Shown in pieces: positions 7,858-15,246 of a DNA stretch of 64,000 bases. Position numbers and translations under genes: made by a program. The DNA is from an uncultured Pseudomonadota bacterium (GTDB lineage: Bacteria; Pseudomonadota; Alphaproteobacteria; Rs-D84): NCBI GenBank assembly GCA_949290785.1, contig CASETE010000006.1:62001-126000 (forward strand), written 5' to 3'. Numbering within the stretch: position 1 is the stretch's first letter; every line of letters begins with the position of its first letter. The notes beneath the pieces were generated by a model that saw only the letters and a list, made by a program, of their open reading frames with translations, was not told the DNA's origin and searched no databases.

Positions 7858-8789
7858 CACATGCTTCCTATGTATTTAATAACTGTGTCTATGTATTCTG
7901 AATATGCCTCAAAATTTTCTTTTTCTTCTTCGTTCAGCGGCGGGTTAGGCACTGTTTGTATATATTCTCGTAAACTGGATATCGAATCGAACTTCAAAAT
8001 ATCATCAGATTCAGAGTTTTGTGCATCCACAGCGTTTATGACAAAGCCATTTACGTTTATATAAATATCGTCAAGCGTATCAGAAAAAATTTGAGATATT
8101 TTATCAATCATAGAACGAAGTTCCGTTGTCTTTATACCAACAGTGCCAAGCCATAAGGTTTCTTCGTTACCAATCGCCAATAGCGCCGTTTGAATGCCGT
8201 TTATTTTTGGGGCCTGTTTTGTTGTATATCCTGCCTGGGTGAATATGTCACGAATTTCTGAATAGTCTGCCTCTTTCATGTTCGTGGCAGTTGTTCGCTG
8301 CATATTTTGCGGTTGCGCAGGATACGGGTTTGATGAAACAGCGTTAAGTGTATTCGTAGTCGGTATAGATAGATGTAATCGCGGAGGACGCATAGTTGAA
8401 GCATTTACGGTTTGTGGTTTGAATACTTGTATCCCTTGTTCTTCGGCTGGCAAAATATCTAAGGTAGATGCGTCTGTTTGATTGTTTTGAGCAGTTGATT
8501 GTTGCTTTTTGATATTTCTTTTAAAAATTTTTGGAAATTTAATTGTTCTTAATCTAGGTACAAACAATACATATAACCCAAAAATAGTTATAAATATAAG
8601 TATTACCAATAAGATATAAAAGACATTACTTACGGGTTCTTTGGATGCCTGTAAATAAGATAAGTATTGCCAATGGGCTGCTGAAAATATGTTAAAACCG
8701 AAAATCGTATTAAAAACAAAACTGGTACCTAAGGTTACCGCCAGTAGCCATAATATGCACAATAATATTTTATCTAATTTTATGTTCAT
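7857..8789 (-). CDS. Unrecognised membrane protein, first gene of the HNH-like operon
   Basis: This 310-residue protein has two clear membrane segments (about residues 8-28 and 57-77), then a basic stretch (FPKIFKRNIKKQQ), a disordered Pro/Thr/Asn/Gln-rich linker (about 95-170) and a folded C-terminal domain (about 175-300) containing GYTTKQAPKINGIQTALLAIG and IYINVNGFVINA. I recognise no family. The C-terminal domain is probably cytoplasmic. It is the first gene of a coupled operon with the HNH-like, SUKH-like and ribbon-helix-helix genes, so it may anchor or deliver the HNH-like protein. No Shine-Dalgarno precedes the ATG; the mRNA leader is predicted to be only a few bases. Confidence 0.7.
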   Translation of the reverse strand: MNIKLDKILLCILWLLAVTLGTSFVFNTIFGFNIFSAAHWQYLSYLQASKEPVSNVFYILLVILIFITIFGLYVLFVPRLRTIKFPKIFKRNIKKQQSTAQNNQTDASTLDILPAEEQGIQVFKPQTVNASTMRPPRLHLSIPTTNTLNAVSSNPYPAQPQNMQRTTATNMKEADYSEIRDIFTQAGYTTKQAPKINGIQTALLAIGNEETLWLGTVGIKTTELRSMIDKISQIFSDTLDDIYINVNGFVINAVDAQNSESDDILKFDSISSLREYIQTVPNPPLNEEEKENFEAYSEYIDTVIKYIGSM

Positions 8790-8798
8790 TTGATTTTA

Positions 8799-8804
8799 AT
8801 TATA
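8799..8804 (-). promoter_or_regulatory. Extended -10 promoter of the membrane/HNH-like operon
   Basis: Read on the minus strand, TGTTATAAT (TGn plus perfect TATAAT) lies nine bases before the ATG at 8789. No convincing -35 is seen, as is common for extended -10 promoters. The predicted transcript starts about three bases before the ATG. Confidence 0.55.
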
Positions 8805-8832
8805 ACATATTTATGGTAAACTAAAAAGTACA

Positions 8833-9498
8833 ATGATGAACAGTGAATACTTTCTTGATGAAAATACGGCGGTTTGGTGCCCGGCAAAAATAGACGGAAC
8901 CGATTTGGCATATTATGCAGAATTTGCGATTGCAAATCGTTTGGATTATATATCTGTTTCTATGGATTCCGTAAAAACACTTTGGCCGTGGTTGGAAAAT
9001 AAAAACATAAACATAATGCCCCGGTTTTATTTGGATACAAAGTTTGATTTCAAAAATGGCCTGTCAAAGTTAGTAGCTGATATAAATGCTGTATTTAAAC
9101 AAGGTGCTGATGGAATACAAGTCTTTATCAGCATGTGTGACTTGGATAGTTTGGTTGAACAGTTGTATACTATAAGAGATGACTTATTTTTTAATAAGGA
9201 AGTATTTATCGGATTGGATTTAAATGATATAGAAACTTGTAATTTTGATAAGTTATGGAACGCTTTAAATAAATTTCGTGTGAATGGCTTGGTGATTGCG
9301 TTTCCTGTGGACAAAGGGGATAAATCTGATTTCGTTGGTCGCATATATGGGTTACTTGATTCATGGCAAAAAAACACAAAGATAAAATTACATTTTCTGT
9401 TGGGTGAAAATCTGCTGCGGATAGAGCAGGTAAAGCGTTTGACGCAATCTATGCAGTCAGATTTGATGCCAGATATTAGATTTTTTGTAAATATTTAA
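8833..9498 (+). CDS. Conserved hypothetical protein, possible TIM-barrel fold
   Basis: A 221-residue soluble protein that I do not recognise. Strand-like hydrophobic runs alternate with helices at regular spacing (YISVSM, INIMPRFY, GIQVFIS, VFIGLDL, GLVIAFPV, KLHFLLG, IRFFVN), which suggests an alpha/beta barrel such as an aldolase or amidohydrolase relative, but no catalytic signature can be named. The start is ATG-ATG with a TATGGT-like -10 close upstream. It converges with trmB, overlapping by four bases. Confidence 0.6.
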   Translation: MMNSEYFLDENTAVWCPAKIDGTDLAYYAEFAIANRLDYISVSMDSVKTLWPWLENKNINIMPRFYLDTKFDFKNGLSKLVADINAVFKQGADGIQVFISMCDLDSLVEQLYTIRDDLFFNKEVFIGLDLNDIETCNFDKLWNALNKFRVNGLVIAFPVDKGDKSDFVGRIYGLLDSWQKNTKIKLHFLLGENLLRIEQVKRLTQSMQSDLMPDIRFFVNI

Positions 9499-10130
9499 TT
9501 TTTTATTATTAAATATTTTGGATGTTGCGTACCGGCTTTGTTTTTTTCTTGGTATCTTGTTTTGATAGTGTCTATGTCTGGTGACGTATAACTCAGTTTT
9601 GCTTTTTCAATTTCTTGGGTTATCCAATCGTAATATTCCCAGTGATCTGTACCTATGATTATTTCACCGCCGGGGGTTAGATGGTTGTATAATAATTGTA
9701 TAAAGTCCGTTTGTAACAGACGTCTTTTTTCATGTCTTGCCTTGGGCCAAGGGTCCGGATGCAAAACCCAAATTTGTTCAAATTTCGAATCGGTATCGCG
9801 TAAAAATTGTCTTACGTCATCTGCATAAATACGAATGTTTTGATAATTCGGTAATACACTATCAGTATTAATGTCTGTGATTGCCGATAATAATGACGCA
9901 ACGCCGTTCATAAATGGTTCGGCGCCAATGATAGTTTTGTTCGGGGCGTTTTCTGCCAGATTGCGAAGGTGTTCCCCAGAGCCGAAACCAATTTCAAGTA
10001 TTACATGTTCAGATATGTTGTTTTTTAACGGACGTAATTTTGGCAGAACGTCATCAATCAGGCGTTGTTGTCTGCCTGATAATTTTTTACCGTGCCTGCG
10101 TCCGAATGTTCTTATTTCTTGTTTTTCCAT
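9495..10130 (-). CDS. trmB: tRNA (guanine-N7-)-methyltransferase TrmB
   Basis: A 211-residue SAM-dependent enzyme forming m7G46 in the variable loop of tRNAs. It has the class I methyltransferase motif ILEIGFGSGEHL (motif I), YADDVRQFL, and the TrmB hallmark VLHPDPWPKARHEKRRL, followed by EIIIGTDHWEYYDW. Length and motifs are complete. The N-terminal RTFGRRHGKKLS is typical of alphaproteobacterial TrmB. The predicted -10 TATACT lies six bases before the ATG and there is no Shine-Dalgarno, so this gene is likely leaderless. Confidence 0.95.
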   Translation of the reverse strand: MEKQEIRTFGRRHGKKLSGRQQRLIDDVLPKLRPLKNNISEHVILEIGFGSGEHLRNLAENAPNKTIIGAEPFMNGVASLLSAITDINTDSVLPNYQNIRIYADDVRQFLRDTDSKFEQIWVLHPDPWPKARHEKRRLLQTDFIQLLYNHLTPGGEIIIGTDHWEYYDWITQEIEKAKLSYTSPDIDTIKTRYQEKNKAGTQHPKYLIIKN

Positions 10131-10136
10131 ATAATT

Positions 10137-10165
10137 AGTATAAAATTCAAAAAAGAATAAAACAA
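10137..10165 (-). promoter_or_regulatory. Promoter of trmB (leaderless)
   Basis: On the minus strand, TTGTTT (-35, 10165-10160), a 17-base spacer and TATACT (-10, 10142-10137) precede the trmB ATG by six bases. Transcription would start at or within a base of the start codon. Confidence 0.5.
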
Positions 10166-10175
10166 GGAAATATAA

Positions 10176-10721
10176 ATGATTGAGTTCCCAAAGGTTATCA
10201 AATCAGACGGTTTTAATCTGGAAAAGGTCAAGCCAACGTTTGACATAGCAAAATATATTTTTGAATTGGTTGACGGTCAAAGAAAATACCTGGGGCAGTG
10301 GTTGGAATGGGTTGATAAGTCAAACTGTCCCGAAGATATGTACCCACATCTATTAAAGTCTGCTGAAACGACAAATAGCAATTATTATATCGTCGTAGAT
10401 AGTCATATAGCAGGAAGTATAAGTTTTGTAACGTTGTCTGAAAAACATAAATTTGCAGAAATAGGATATTGGCTGTCTTTGGGGTATACTGGCAGGGGAA
10501 TTATGACCAAGGCTGTAAAAGAACTTGAAAAATTTGCTTTTAAAAACTTGAATTTAAACAGAGTTGAGATAAAAGTAGATAGTGAAAACGTAAAATCGCG
10601 TGCTGTACCGTTAAGATGCGGATATAAAGAAGAGGGCGTTCTTCGTCAGTCTAATATTTTGCGTGGTATGCCACGTGACATAGTTGTTTATTCAAAATTA
10701 AAATCAGAATGGGAAAAATAA
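10176..10721 (+). CDS. GNAT acetyltransferase of the RimJ/RimL type
   Basis: A 181-residue GNAT-fold acetyltransferase. IGYWLSLGYTGRGIMTKAVKELEKFAF contains the acetyl-CoA binding R/Q-x-x-G-x-G/A-like loop, followed by LNRVEIKVDSENVKSRAV and GYKEEGVLR, which is characteristic of the RimJ/RimL/YdaF group (ribosomal protein N-acetyltransferases and relatives). The substrate cannot be told from the sequence. AAGGAAAT seven bases before the ATG is a good Shine-Dalgarno. The stop is one base before the gltX start, so the two are co-transcribed with the hemolysin III gene. Confidence 0.85.
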   Translation: MIEFPKVIKSDGFNLEKVKPTFDIAKYIFELVDGQRKYLGQWLEWVDKSNCPEDMYPHLLKSAETTNSNYYIVVDSHIAGSISFVTLSEKHKFAEIGYWLSLGYTGRGIMTKAVKELEKFAFKNLNLNRVEIKVDSENVKSRAVPLRCGYKEEGVLRQSNILRGMPRDIVVYSKLKSEWEK

Positions 10722-10722
10722 A

Positions 10723-12300
10723 ATGCGTAATGGTTTAAGTAAAGATTTAATTGTTCGTGTATTAGGTGTCGCGCCAAAATATACTTTGGCAGAGTTAGAA
10801 GAAAAATATCCCCCACGTGATTTGCCAGAAGGGGCTTTCGTTACGCGTTTTGCACCGAGTCCGACCGGGTATATGCATATAGGTGGTTTATATCAGGCCT
10901 TGATTGACTGTAAATTGGCGCAGCAATCGGGTGGGGTTTTTATGTTGCGCATAGAAGACACAGACACCAAGCGCGAGGTCGCGGATTCCGTTAAAATCAT
11001 AGAAGATTCAATGCACAGATTCGGACTTCAATATAACAATGATGAAAAATATGGACCTTATTATCAGTCAAAACGTAAGGATATTTATCATAGCGTTGCG
11101 GCAGATTTATTGGCACGTGGATTGGCGTATCCTTGCTTTTTGACAGCGGAAGATATGGAAAAAATACGCGAAAATCAAAAAGCAGCAGGATTTGCAACAG
11201 GTATTTATGGAGAGTTTGCACGTGACCGCAATTTAACAGAAGAAGAAATAATTGCGCATTTGGATAAAGGTGAAATTCCAACGATTCGTTTGTATTCAAT
11301 GGGTAATCCAGAAAATAGAATTTTTTGCAAAGACGCCGTTCGTGGTTCTATCGGATTCCCAGAAAATAATGAAGATATTGTTTTGATTAAATCTAATGAT
11401 GGATTGCCTACGTATCATTTTGCGCATTTATGCGATGACCATTTTATGCGTACTACGCACGTGGTGCGTGGAGAAGAATGGTTGCCTTCGTTCCCGCTAC
11501 ATATACAGTTGTTTCGTATGATGGGGTGGACACCGCCTATGTATATTCATACATCTACTATTGATAAAATTGATTCGGAAACAGGTAAACAAAGAAAATT
11601 ATCAAAACGCCATGACCCAGAAGCAAATGTTGCGTTTTTCTTGGCAGATGGTTGGCCGACCGAGGCTGTGTTGGAGTATCTCGGTAATATTGCCGCATCT
11701 GGTTATGAAGAAGCAAAAATGAAGGGGCAGGTTAAGTCTATTTGGGAATATGAAATGCGCCCAAAGAAAATACCTATGTCTGGTGCGTTATTTGATATGA
11801 AAAAATTAGAATGGTGGGCAAAAGAATTTATTGCGTCGTTGGCAGTTGACGATCTTGTAAAGCGCGTTCGTGATTGGGCAGATGAATATGATTCTGCTTG
11901 GGCAAAAAGAATTAGTAGCAATCCAGAATATCTGAAAAATATACTAGCAATTGAACGAGATAATCCAAAACGTATTCGTAAAGATTTTATTACTTGGAAG
12001 CAAACTTTACAGGAAATATCTTACTTCTGGGACGATTTGTTTGCTCCAAATAAAGAGTATAATTTTAATTCTGATTTATTATCTGCATTTTTAGAAAACT
12101 TTGATATAGCAGACGATAAAGACGTTTGGTGGGGAAAGATAGTTTCAATTGCGACAGAAAAAGGTGTAAGTAATGGAGAGGTTGCAATGAACTTGCGCGT
12201 TGCGCTGACAGGTCGCACGAATACACCAGACTTGTATTCTATTATGCAGGTAATGGGAAAAGATAAGGTTATTAATCGTATAAAGGAAATAATACAATGA
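10723..12300 (+). CDS. gltX: Glutamyl-tRNA synthetase, clostridial-type with N-terminal extension
   Basis: A 525-residue class I synthetase charging tRNA-Glu. The HIGH motif is in PSPTGYMHIGGLYQAL (about residues 46-60) and the KMSKS motif is KLSKR (around residue 292). About 40 residues precede the catalytic domain, ending KYPPRDLPEGAFVTRFAPSPTG. That extension, LRIEDTDTKREV and HFAHLCDDHFMRTTHVVRGEEW match from memory the longer GltX of Clostridia rather than typical alphaproteobacterial GltX, suggesting horizontal replacement. Because gatCAB is also present, the enzyme may be non-discriminating and also charge tRNA-Gln. The stop overlaps the next gene by four bases (ATGA). Confidence 0.95.
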   Translation: MRNGLSKDLIVRVLGVAPKYTLAELEEKYPPRDLPEGAFVTRFAPSPTGYMHIGGLYQALIDCKLAQQSGGVFMLRIEDTDTKREVADSVKIIEDSMHRFGLQYNNDEKYGPYYQSKRKDIYHSVAADLLARGLAYPCFLTAEDMEKIRENQKAAGFATGIYGEFARDRNLTEEEIIAHLDKGEIPTIRLYSMGNPENRIFCKDAVRGSIGFPENNEDIVLIKSNDGLPTYHFAHLCDDHFMRTTHVVRGEEWLPSFPLHIQLFRMMGWTPPMYIHTSTIDKIDSETGKQRKLSKRHDPEANVAFFLADGWPTEAVLEYLGNIAASGYEEAKMKGQVKSIWEYEMRPKKIPMSGALFDMKKLEWWAKEFIASLAVDDLVKRVRDWADEYDSAWAKRISSNPEYLKNILAIERDNPKRIRKDFITWKQTLQEISYFWDDLFAPNKEYNFNSDLLSAFLENFDIADDKDVWWGKIVSIATEKGVSNGEVAMNLRVALTGRTNTPDLYSIMQVMGKDKVINRIKEIIQ

Positions 12301-13043
12301 CAAAAAGCGGAAAAGTTGTTCGTAGAAAGTTAAAGGAAGTAAAGCATAACCCCAGGAGTAACCGGTTGTTGCGTATTTTACGTGCAACAGGATTGTTTCG
12401 TTGGGAACGACCAAGTACTAAATCAGAAGAAGTTTTAAATATCTTAACGCATGGTATAGGTATTGGTTTGGCTATTGCAGGTTTGACGTTGTTGGTGGTG
12501 TTTGCGGCGTTGTCTGGAAATGTATGGGCCATTGTATCGTGCGCTATATTTGGTTTAACAATGTTTACATTATATTTTGGTTCAACTATGTGTCATGCGA
12601 CAATAGGCGAAAAAAGCGAATGTTTTTTTGAGGTTTGGGACAGCGTGGCCATATATGCTTTGATTGCCGGTACGTATACGCCGTTTTTGTTGGTTAATTT
12701 GCGTGGTTGGGTTGGTTGGACTGTGTTTGGAATATTGTGGGCGATTGTTATATTTGGGGCCGTGATGAAAATTCGCAATCCTAAACAGCAACCTAAATGG
12801 GTTGTGCTGTTATATCTTATAATGGGGTGGACTTTGTTGTTTATATTGCCGCTGATGTTGCGTAGCATACCTGTGCGTGGTTTGTGGTTTATTTTAGCAG
12901 GCGGATTGTCATATTCCATAGGGGTTATATTTTATTTATGGCGTAAAATTAAATACTCGCATGCAATTTGGCACTTGTTTGTAATAGGGGGGACGGTTTG
13001 TTTCTTCTTTGCCGTGCTTTTTGGTTGCATCATAGATTTTTAA
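12297..13043 (+). CDS. Hemolysin III family (PAQR-like) membrane protein
   Basis: A 248-residue protein with about seven membrane segments and a basic N-terminal tail. EEVLNILTHGIGIGLAIAG opens the conserved core, followed by CHATIGEKSECFFEVWDSVAIYALIAGTYTPF and a C-terminal HAIWHLFVIGG, which are the conserved Ser/His/Asp metal-site motifs of the hemolysin III/YqfA/PAQR family. Bacterial members are integral membrane proteins of uncertain, probably hydrolase-like, function; hemolysis is not implied. The start overlaps the gltX stop, so translation is coupled. Confidence 0.88.
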   Translation: MTKSGKVVRRKLKEVKHNPRSNRLLRILRATGLFRWERPSTKSEEVLNILTHGIGIGLAIAGLTLLVVFAALSGNVWAIVSCAIFGLTMFTLYFGSTMCHATIGEKSECFFEVWDSVAIYALIAGTYTPFLLVNLRGWVGWTVFGILWAIVIFGAVMKIRNPKQQPKWVVLLYLIMGWTLLFILPLMLRSIPVRGLWFILAGGLSYSIGVIFYLWRKIKYSHAIWHLFVIGGTVCFFFAVLFGCIIDF

Positions 13044-13047
13044 TGAA

Positions 13048-13076
13048 TTGACATTTTCGTTTGTTTGTCTTATTAT
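13048..13076 (+). promoter_or_regulatory. Strong promoter of the thrL-like leader and thrS
   Basis: TTGACA (13048-13053), exactly 17 bases of spacer and TATTAT (13071-13076) form a near-consensus housekeeping promoter just after the hemolysin III stop. The predicted start, around 13083, is only about four bases before the leader peptide ATG. Confidence 0.85.
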
Positions 13077-13086
13077 GTTATTAGTT

Positions 13087-13143
13087 ATGAAACACTTTGT
13101 TGTATTTTTCTTCACAACTACAACAACCCCCGCGGGGGTGTAG
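13087..13143 (+). CDS. Threonine leader peptide upstream of thrS
   Basis: A short frame encodes MKHFVVFFFTTTTTPAGV (18 residues) and ends in TAG. Five consecutive Thr codons (ACA ACT ACA ACA ACC, 13114-13128) are followed at once by a GC-rich inverted repeat. It follows a near-consensus promoter and precedes thrS by 87 bases. This is the arrangement of attenuation leaders such as E. coli thrL, where the ribosome stalls on codons for the scarce charged tRNA. Here the sensed species would be Thr-tRNA and the target threonyl-tRNA synthetase. The start is nearly leaderless, with no Shine-Dalgarno. That it is translated and regulatory is inference, but the Thr run, promoter and hairpin together are unlikely by chance. 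Confidence 0.75.
   Translation: MKHFVVFFFTTTTTPAGV
13118..13143 (+). promoter_or_regulatory. Hairpin overlapping the Thr codons of the thrS leader
   Basis: ACCCC (13126-13130) pairs with GGGGT (13135-13139) around a CGCG loop, and CTAC (13118-13121) pairs with GTAG (13140-13143) across a four-base bulge. A ribosome held at the Thr codons would melt this stem. The CCGC at 13130-13133 could then pair with GCGG at 13153-13156; a weaker TGCG/CGCA stem (13152-13167) lies downstream. No T-run follows, so control could be Rho-dependent or translational rather than by an intrinsic terminator. Confidence 0.6.
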
Positions 13144-13230
13144 ATTCTATTTGCGGTTTTAGACGCACAGTGCAATAATTAAAATAACTAATAATCAAGT
13201 TTATTACAAAAATAGTAAAAGGTTTATATT

Positions 13231-14964
13231 ATGTCATATCCAATTGAAACGATTCGTCATTCTCTGGCGCATGTTATGGCGGCAGCAGTGCAAAAATTAT
13301 ATCCAGATGTCAAGTTTGCAGGTGGACCCGCAATTGAAAATGGTTTTTATTATGACTTTGATACAGAACATCGTTTTTCAGAAGAAGACTTTGCAAAAAT
13401 AGAAAAAGAGATGCGCGATTTAATAAAATCAAACGGGAAATTTGAACAACGTAATGTGAGTTTAAATGAAGCCAAGGAAATTTTTGCAAATCAACCTTAT
13501 AAAATGGAATGGCTGAATGAATATGATGCAGCAGGCGAGGCTTTGTCCATTTATAAATTCCGCGACTTTACGGATTTATGCCGCGGGCCGCACGTTGAAA
13601 CTTCCAAAGATTTGCCGCGTGATAGTTTCAAAATTCGTAATGTCGCAGGGGCGTATTGGAAGGGGGATTCCAAGAATAAGATGTTGCAACGTATTTATGT
13701 AGATGCTTTTGCAAGTAAAGAAGAATTAGAAAGTCATTTGAAAATGATGGAAGAAGCGGCGGCGCGCGATAACAGAAAGTTAGGAAAAGAAATGGATTTG
13801 TTCCATTTTGAACCTGAATATGCTCCGGGGGCTGTTTTTTGGCATGACAAGGGCTATAAAATCTATCGTAAACTTATAGAATACGTTCGTCATCGTCAAG
13901 AGTTGGCGGGATATCAAGAAATTTCTACGCCATCCGTTATGGACAGGTGTTTGTGGGAAAGGTCCGGTCATTGGGCAAAATACGGGGAACATAATTATTC
14001 TGGAAAAACACAAGACGGTAAAACGTTCTGTGTTAAGCCAATGTCTTGCCCTGGGGGTATGTTGGTGTTCGGGCAGGGCATTAAATCTTATAAAGATTTG
14101 CCGTTGTATTTAGCAGAATTTGGCAAGGTCAATCGTTACGAAGCAGCTGGCGGTTTGTCTGGGCTGATGCGCGTGCGTGAATTTACGCAAGACGATGCAC
14201 ATATTTTCTGCACGGAAGAACAACTAGAAGAAGAAGTTGTTAAAATATTGCGCTTTATTAAAGATATTTATTCCAAATTTGGCTTTGAAAAAATTTCTAC
14301 TAAATTAGCAACGCGTAAAGAATCTGAATTCCGTATAGGGTCAGATGAAATTTGGGACAAAGCCGAAGGGGCACTGCAACATGCGCTGGACGCAAACGGT
14401 ATTAACTATGAAATAGCACATGGCGACGCCGCGTTTTACGGCCCTAAAATAGACATTTATTTAAAAGATTCTATTGGGCGTACTTGGCAATGCGGTACCG
14501 TGCAGTTGGATATGAATTTACCTGAACGTTTTGATTTGTCCTATATAGGCGAAGATGGCGAAAAACATCGGCCAATTATGTTGCATCGTGCAATGTTGGG
14601 CTCAATTGAACGCTTTATGGGCGTTTTGTTAGAATCAACAGGTGGTAATTTACCTTTATGGCTATCGCCAGAACCAGTCGTTGTAACGCCTATTTCTGAA
14701 AAGTACAAAGACTATGCAATGGAAGTAGTTAACGAATTGCGCAGCATTGGTGTTTATTCTCGTGCTGATTTACGTGACGAAAAGGTTAATTATAAGATTC
14801 GTGAATTATCTTTGACTAAGACGCCTATTATCGCGGTTGTGGGGGAAAAAGAATCTGCGGATAAAACGGTTACATTGCGCAGACTTGGTACGGATAAACA
14901 GGAAACTATATCTTTGGCAGATTTTATCGCGCAAATGCAAAATGCGGTTAAAATGCCTTTGTAA
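13231..14964 (+). CDS. thrS: Threonyl-tRNA synthetase lacking the N-terminal TGS domain
   Basis: A 577-residue class II synthetase, about 65 residues shorter than E. coli ThrS. It begins directly at the editing domain: RHSLAHVMA supplies the two His, and CRGPHV the Cys and His, of the Ser-tRNA editing site. The catalytic domain has MSCPGGM, REFTQDDAHIFC and CGTVQLDMNLPERFDL, and the C-terminal anticodon domain begins around SPEPVVVTPIS. The TGS domain present in most ThrS is absent; no upstream in-frame start could restore it because the preceding bases hold the leader peptide and its hairpin. AAAAGG lies about nine bases before the ATG. Expression is probably controlled by the Thr-rich leader. 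Confidence 0.95.
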   Translation: MSYPIETIRHSLAHVMAAAVQKLYPDVKFAGGPAIENGFYYDFDTEHRFSEEDFAKIEKEMRDLIKSNGKFEQRNVSLNEAKEIFANQPYKMEWLNEYDAAGEALSIYKFRDFTDLCRGPHVETSKDLPRDSFKIRNVAGAYWKGDSKNKMLQRIYVDAFASKEELESHLKMMEEAAARDNRKLGKEMDLFHFEPEYAPGAVFWHDKGYKIYRKLIEYVRHRQELAGYQEISTPSVMDRCLWERSGHWAKYGEHNYSGKTQDGKTFCVKPMSCPGGMLVFGQGIKSYKDLPLYLAEFGKVNRYEAAGGLSGLMRVREFTQDDAHIFCTEEQLEEEVVKILRFIKDIYSKFGFEKISTKLATRKESEFRIGSDEIWDKAEGALQHALDANGINYEIAHGDAAFYGPKIDIYLKDSIGRTWQCGTVQLDMNLPERFDLSYIGEDGEKHRPIMLHRAMLGSIERFMGVLLESTGGNLPLWLSPEPVVVTPISEKYKDYAMEVVNELRSIGVYSRADLRDEKVNYKIRELSLTKTPIIAVVGEKESADKTVTLRRLGTDKQETISLADFIAQMQNAVKMPL

Positions 14965-14974
14965 TCTAAACGTT

Positions 14975-15003
14975 GCCGGTGCGTACGTTTCGTATGTGCC
15001 GGC
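14975..15003 (+). terminator. Stem-loop after thrS
   Basis: A 12-base stem including G-T pairs (14975-14986 with 14992-15003, ends GCCGG/CCGGC) around a five-base loop follows the thrS stop by 10 bases. There is no T-run, so it may be a 3' stabiliser or a weak or Rho-assisted terminator. Confidence 0.5.
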
Positions 15004-15029
15004 GATAAATTAAACAGAAAGGAAGTTAT

Positions 15030-15173
15030 ATGAAAAAAATCTTGTTTTTATTGACAATTATTATAACACCAATGGTTTTGTCTGCGTGCGCAACAAAGTG
15101 CGAGACGGAACCAATAGTAGAAGAAAATCATAAATTAATTGTTCCGCCTAATTTTGGGCAAATGCCAAAATAA
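15030..15173 (+). CDS. Small lipoprotein (47 residues), DUF3035-like tail
   Basis: This short gene begins with ATG after a strong GAAAGGAAG. It encodes a signal peptide MKKILFLLTIIITPM with lipobox LSAC, so Cys19 would be lipidated. The mature part is about 29 residues, acidic and then ending HKLIVPPNFGQMPK. The LIVPPNF stretch recalls the PLVVPPDF motif of the alphaproteobacterial DUF3035/BamF lipoproteins of the outer-membrane assembly complex, but the protein is far shorter. A minimal BamF-like subunit or an unrelated structural lipoprotein are both possible. Maturation would need the Lnt domain encoded at 4679-6688. Confidence 0.75.
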   Translation: MKKILFLLTIIITPMVLSACATKCETEPIVEENHKLIVPPNFGQMPK

Positions 15174-15208
15174 TTGTATATATTTTTTGTTATCTGGCTT
15201 TTTTGTGG

Positions 15209-15214
15209 TATAAT
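15209..15214 (+). promoter_or_regulatory. Extended -10 promoter of the SPOR-domain gene
   Basis: TGGTATAAT, preceded by TTTTTG, lies about 33 bases before the ATG at 15247. The same extended -10 occurs before mucR. Confidence 0.55.
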
Positions 15215-15246
15215 ATGGCTAAATAACGAACATAGGGAGAGTCCTG

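Noticed and set aside
13044-13230. T-box riboswitch before thrS
   Set aside because: No T-box conserved sequence, specifier loop or terminator/antiterminator pair is visible; the Thr-codon frame explains the region better.
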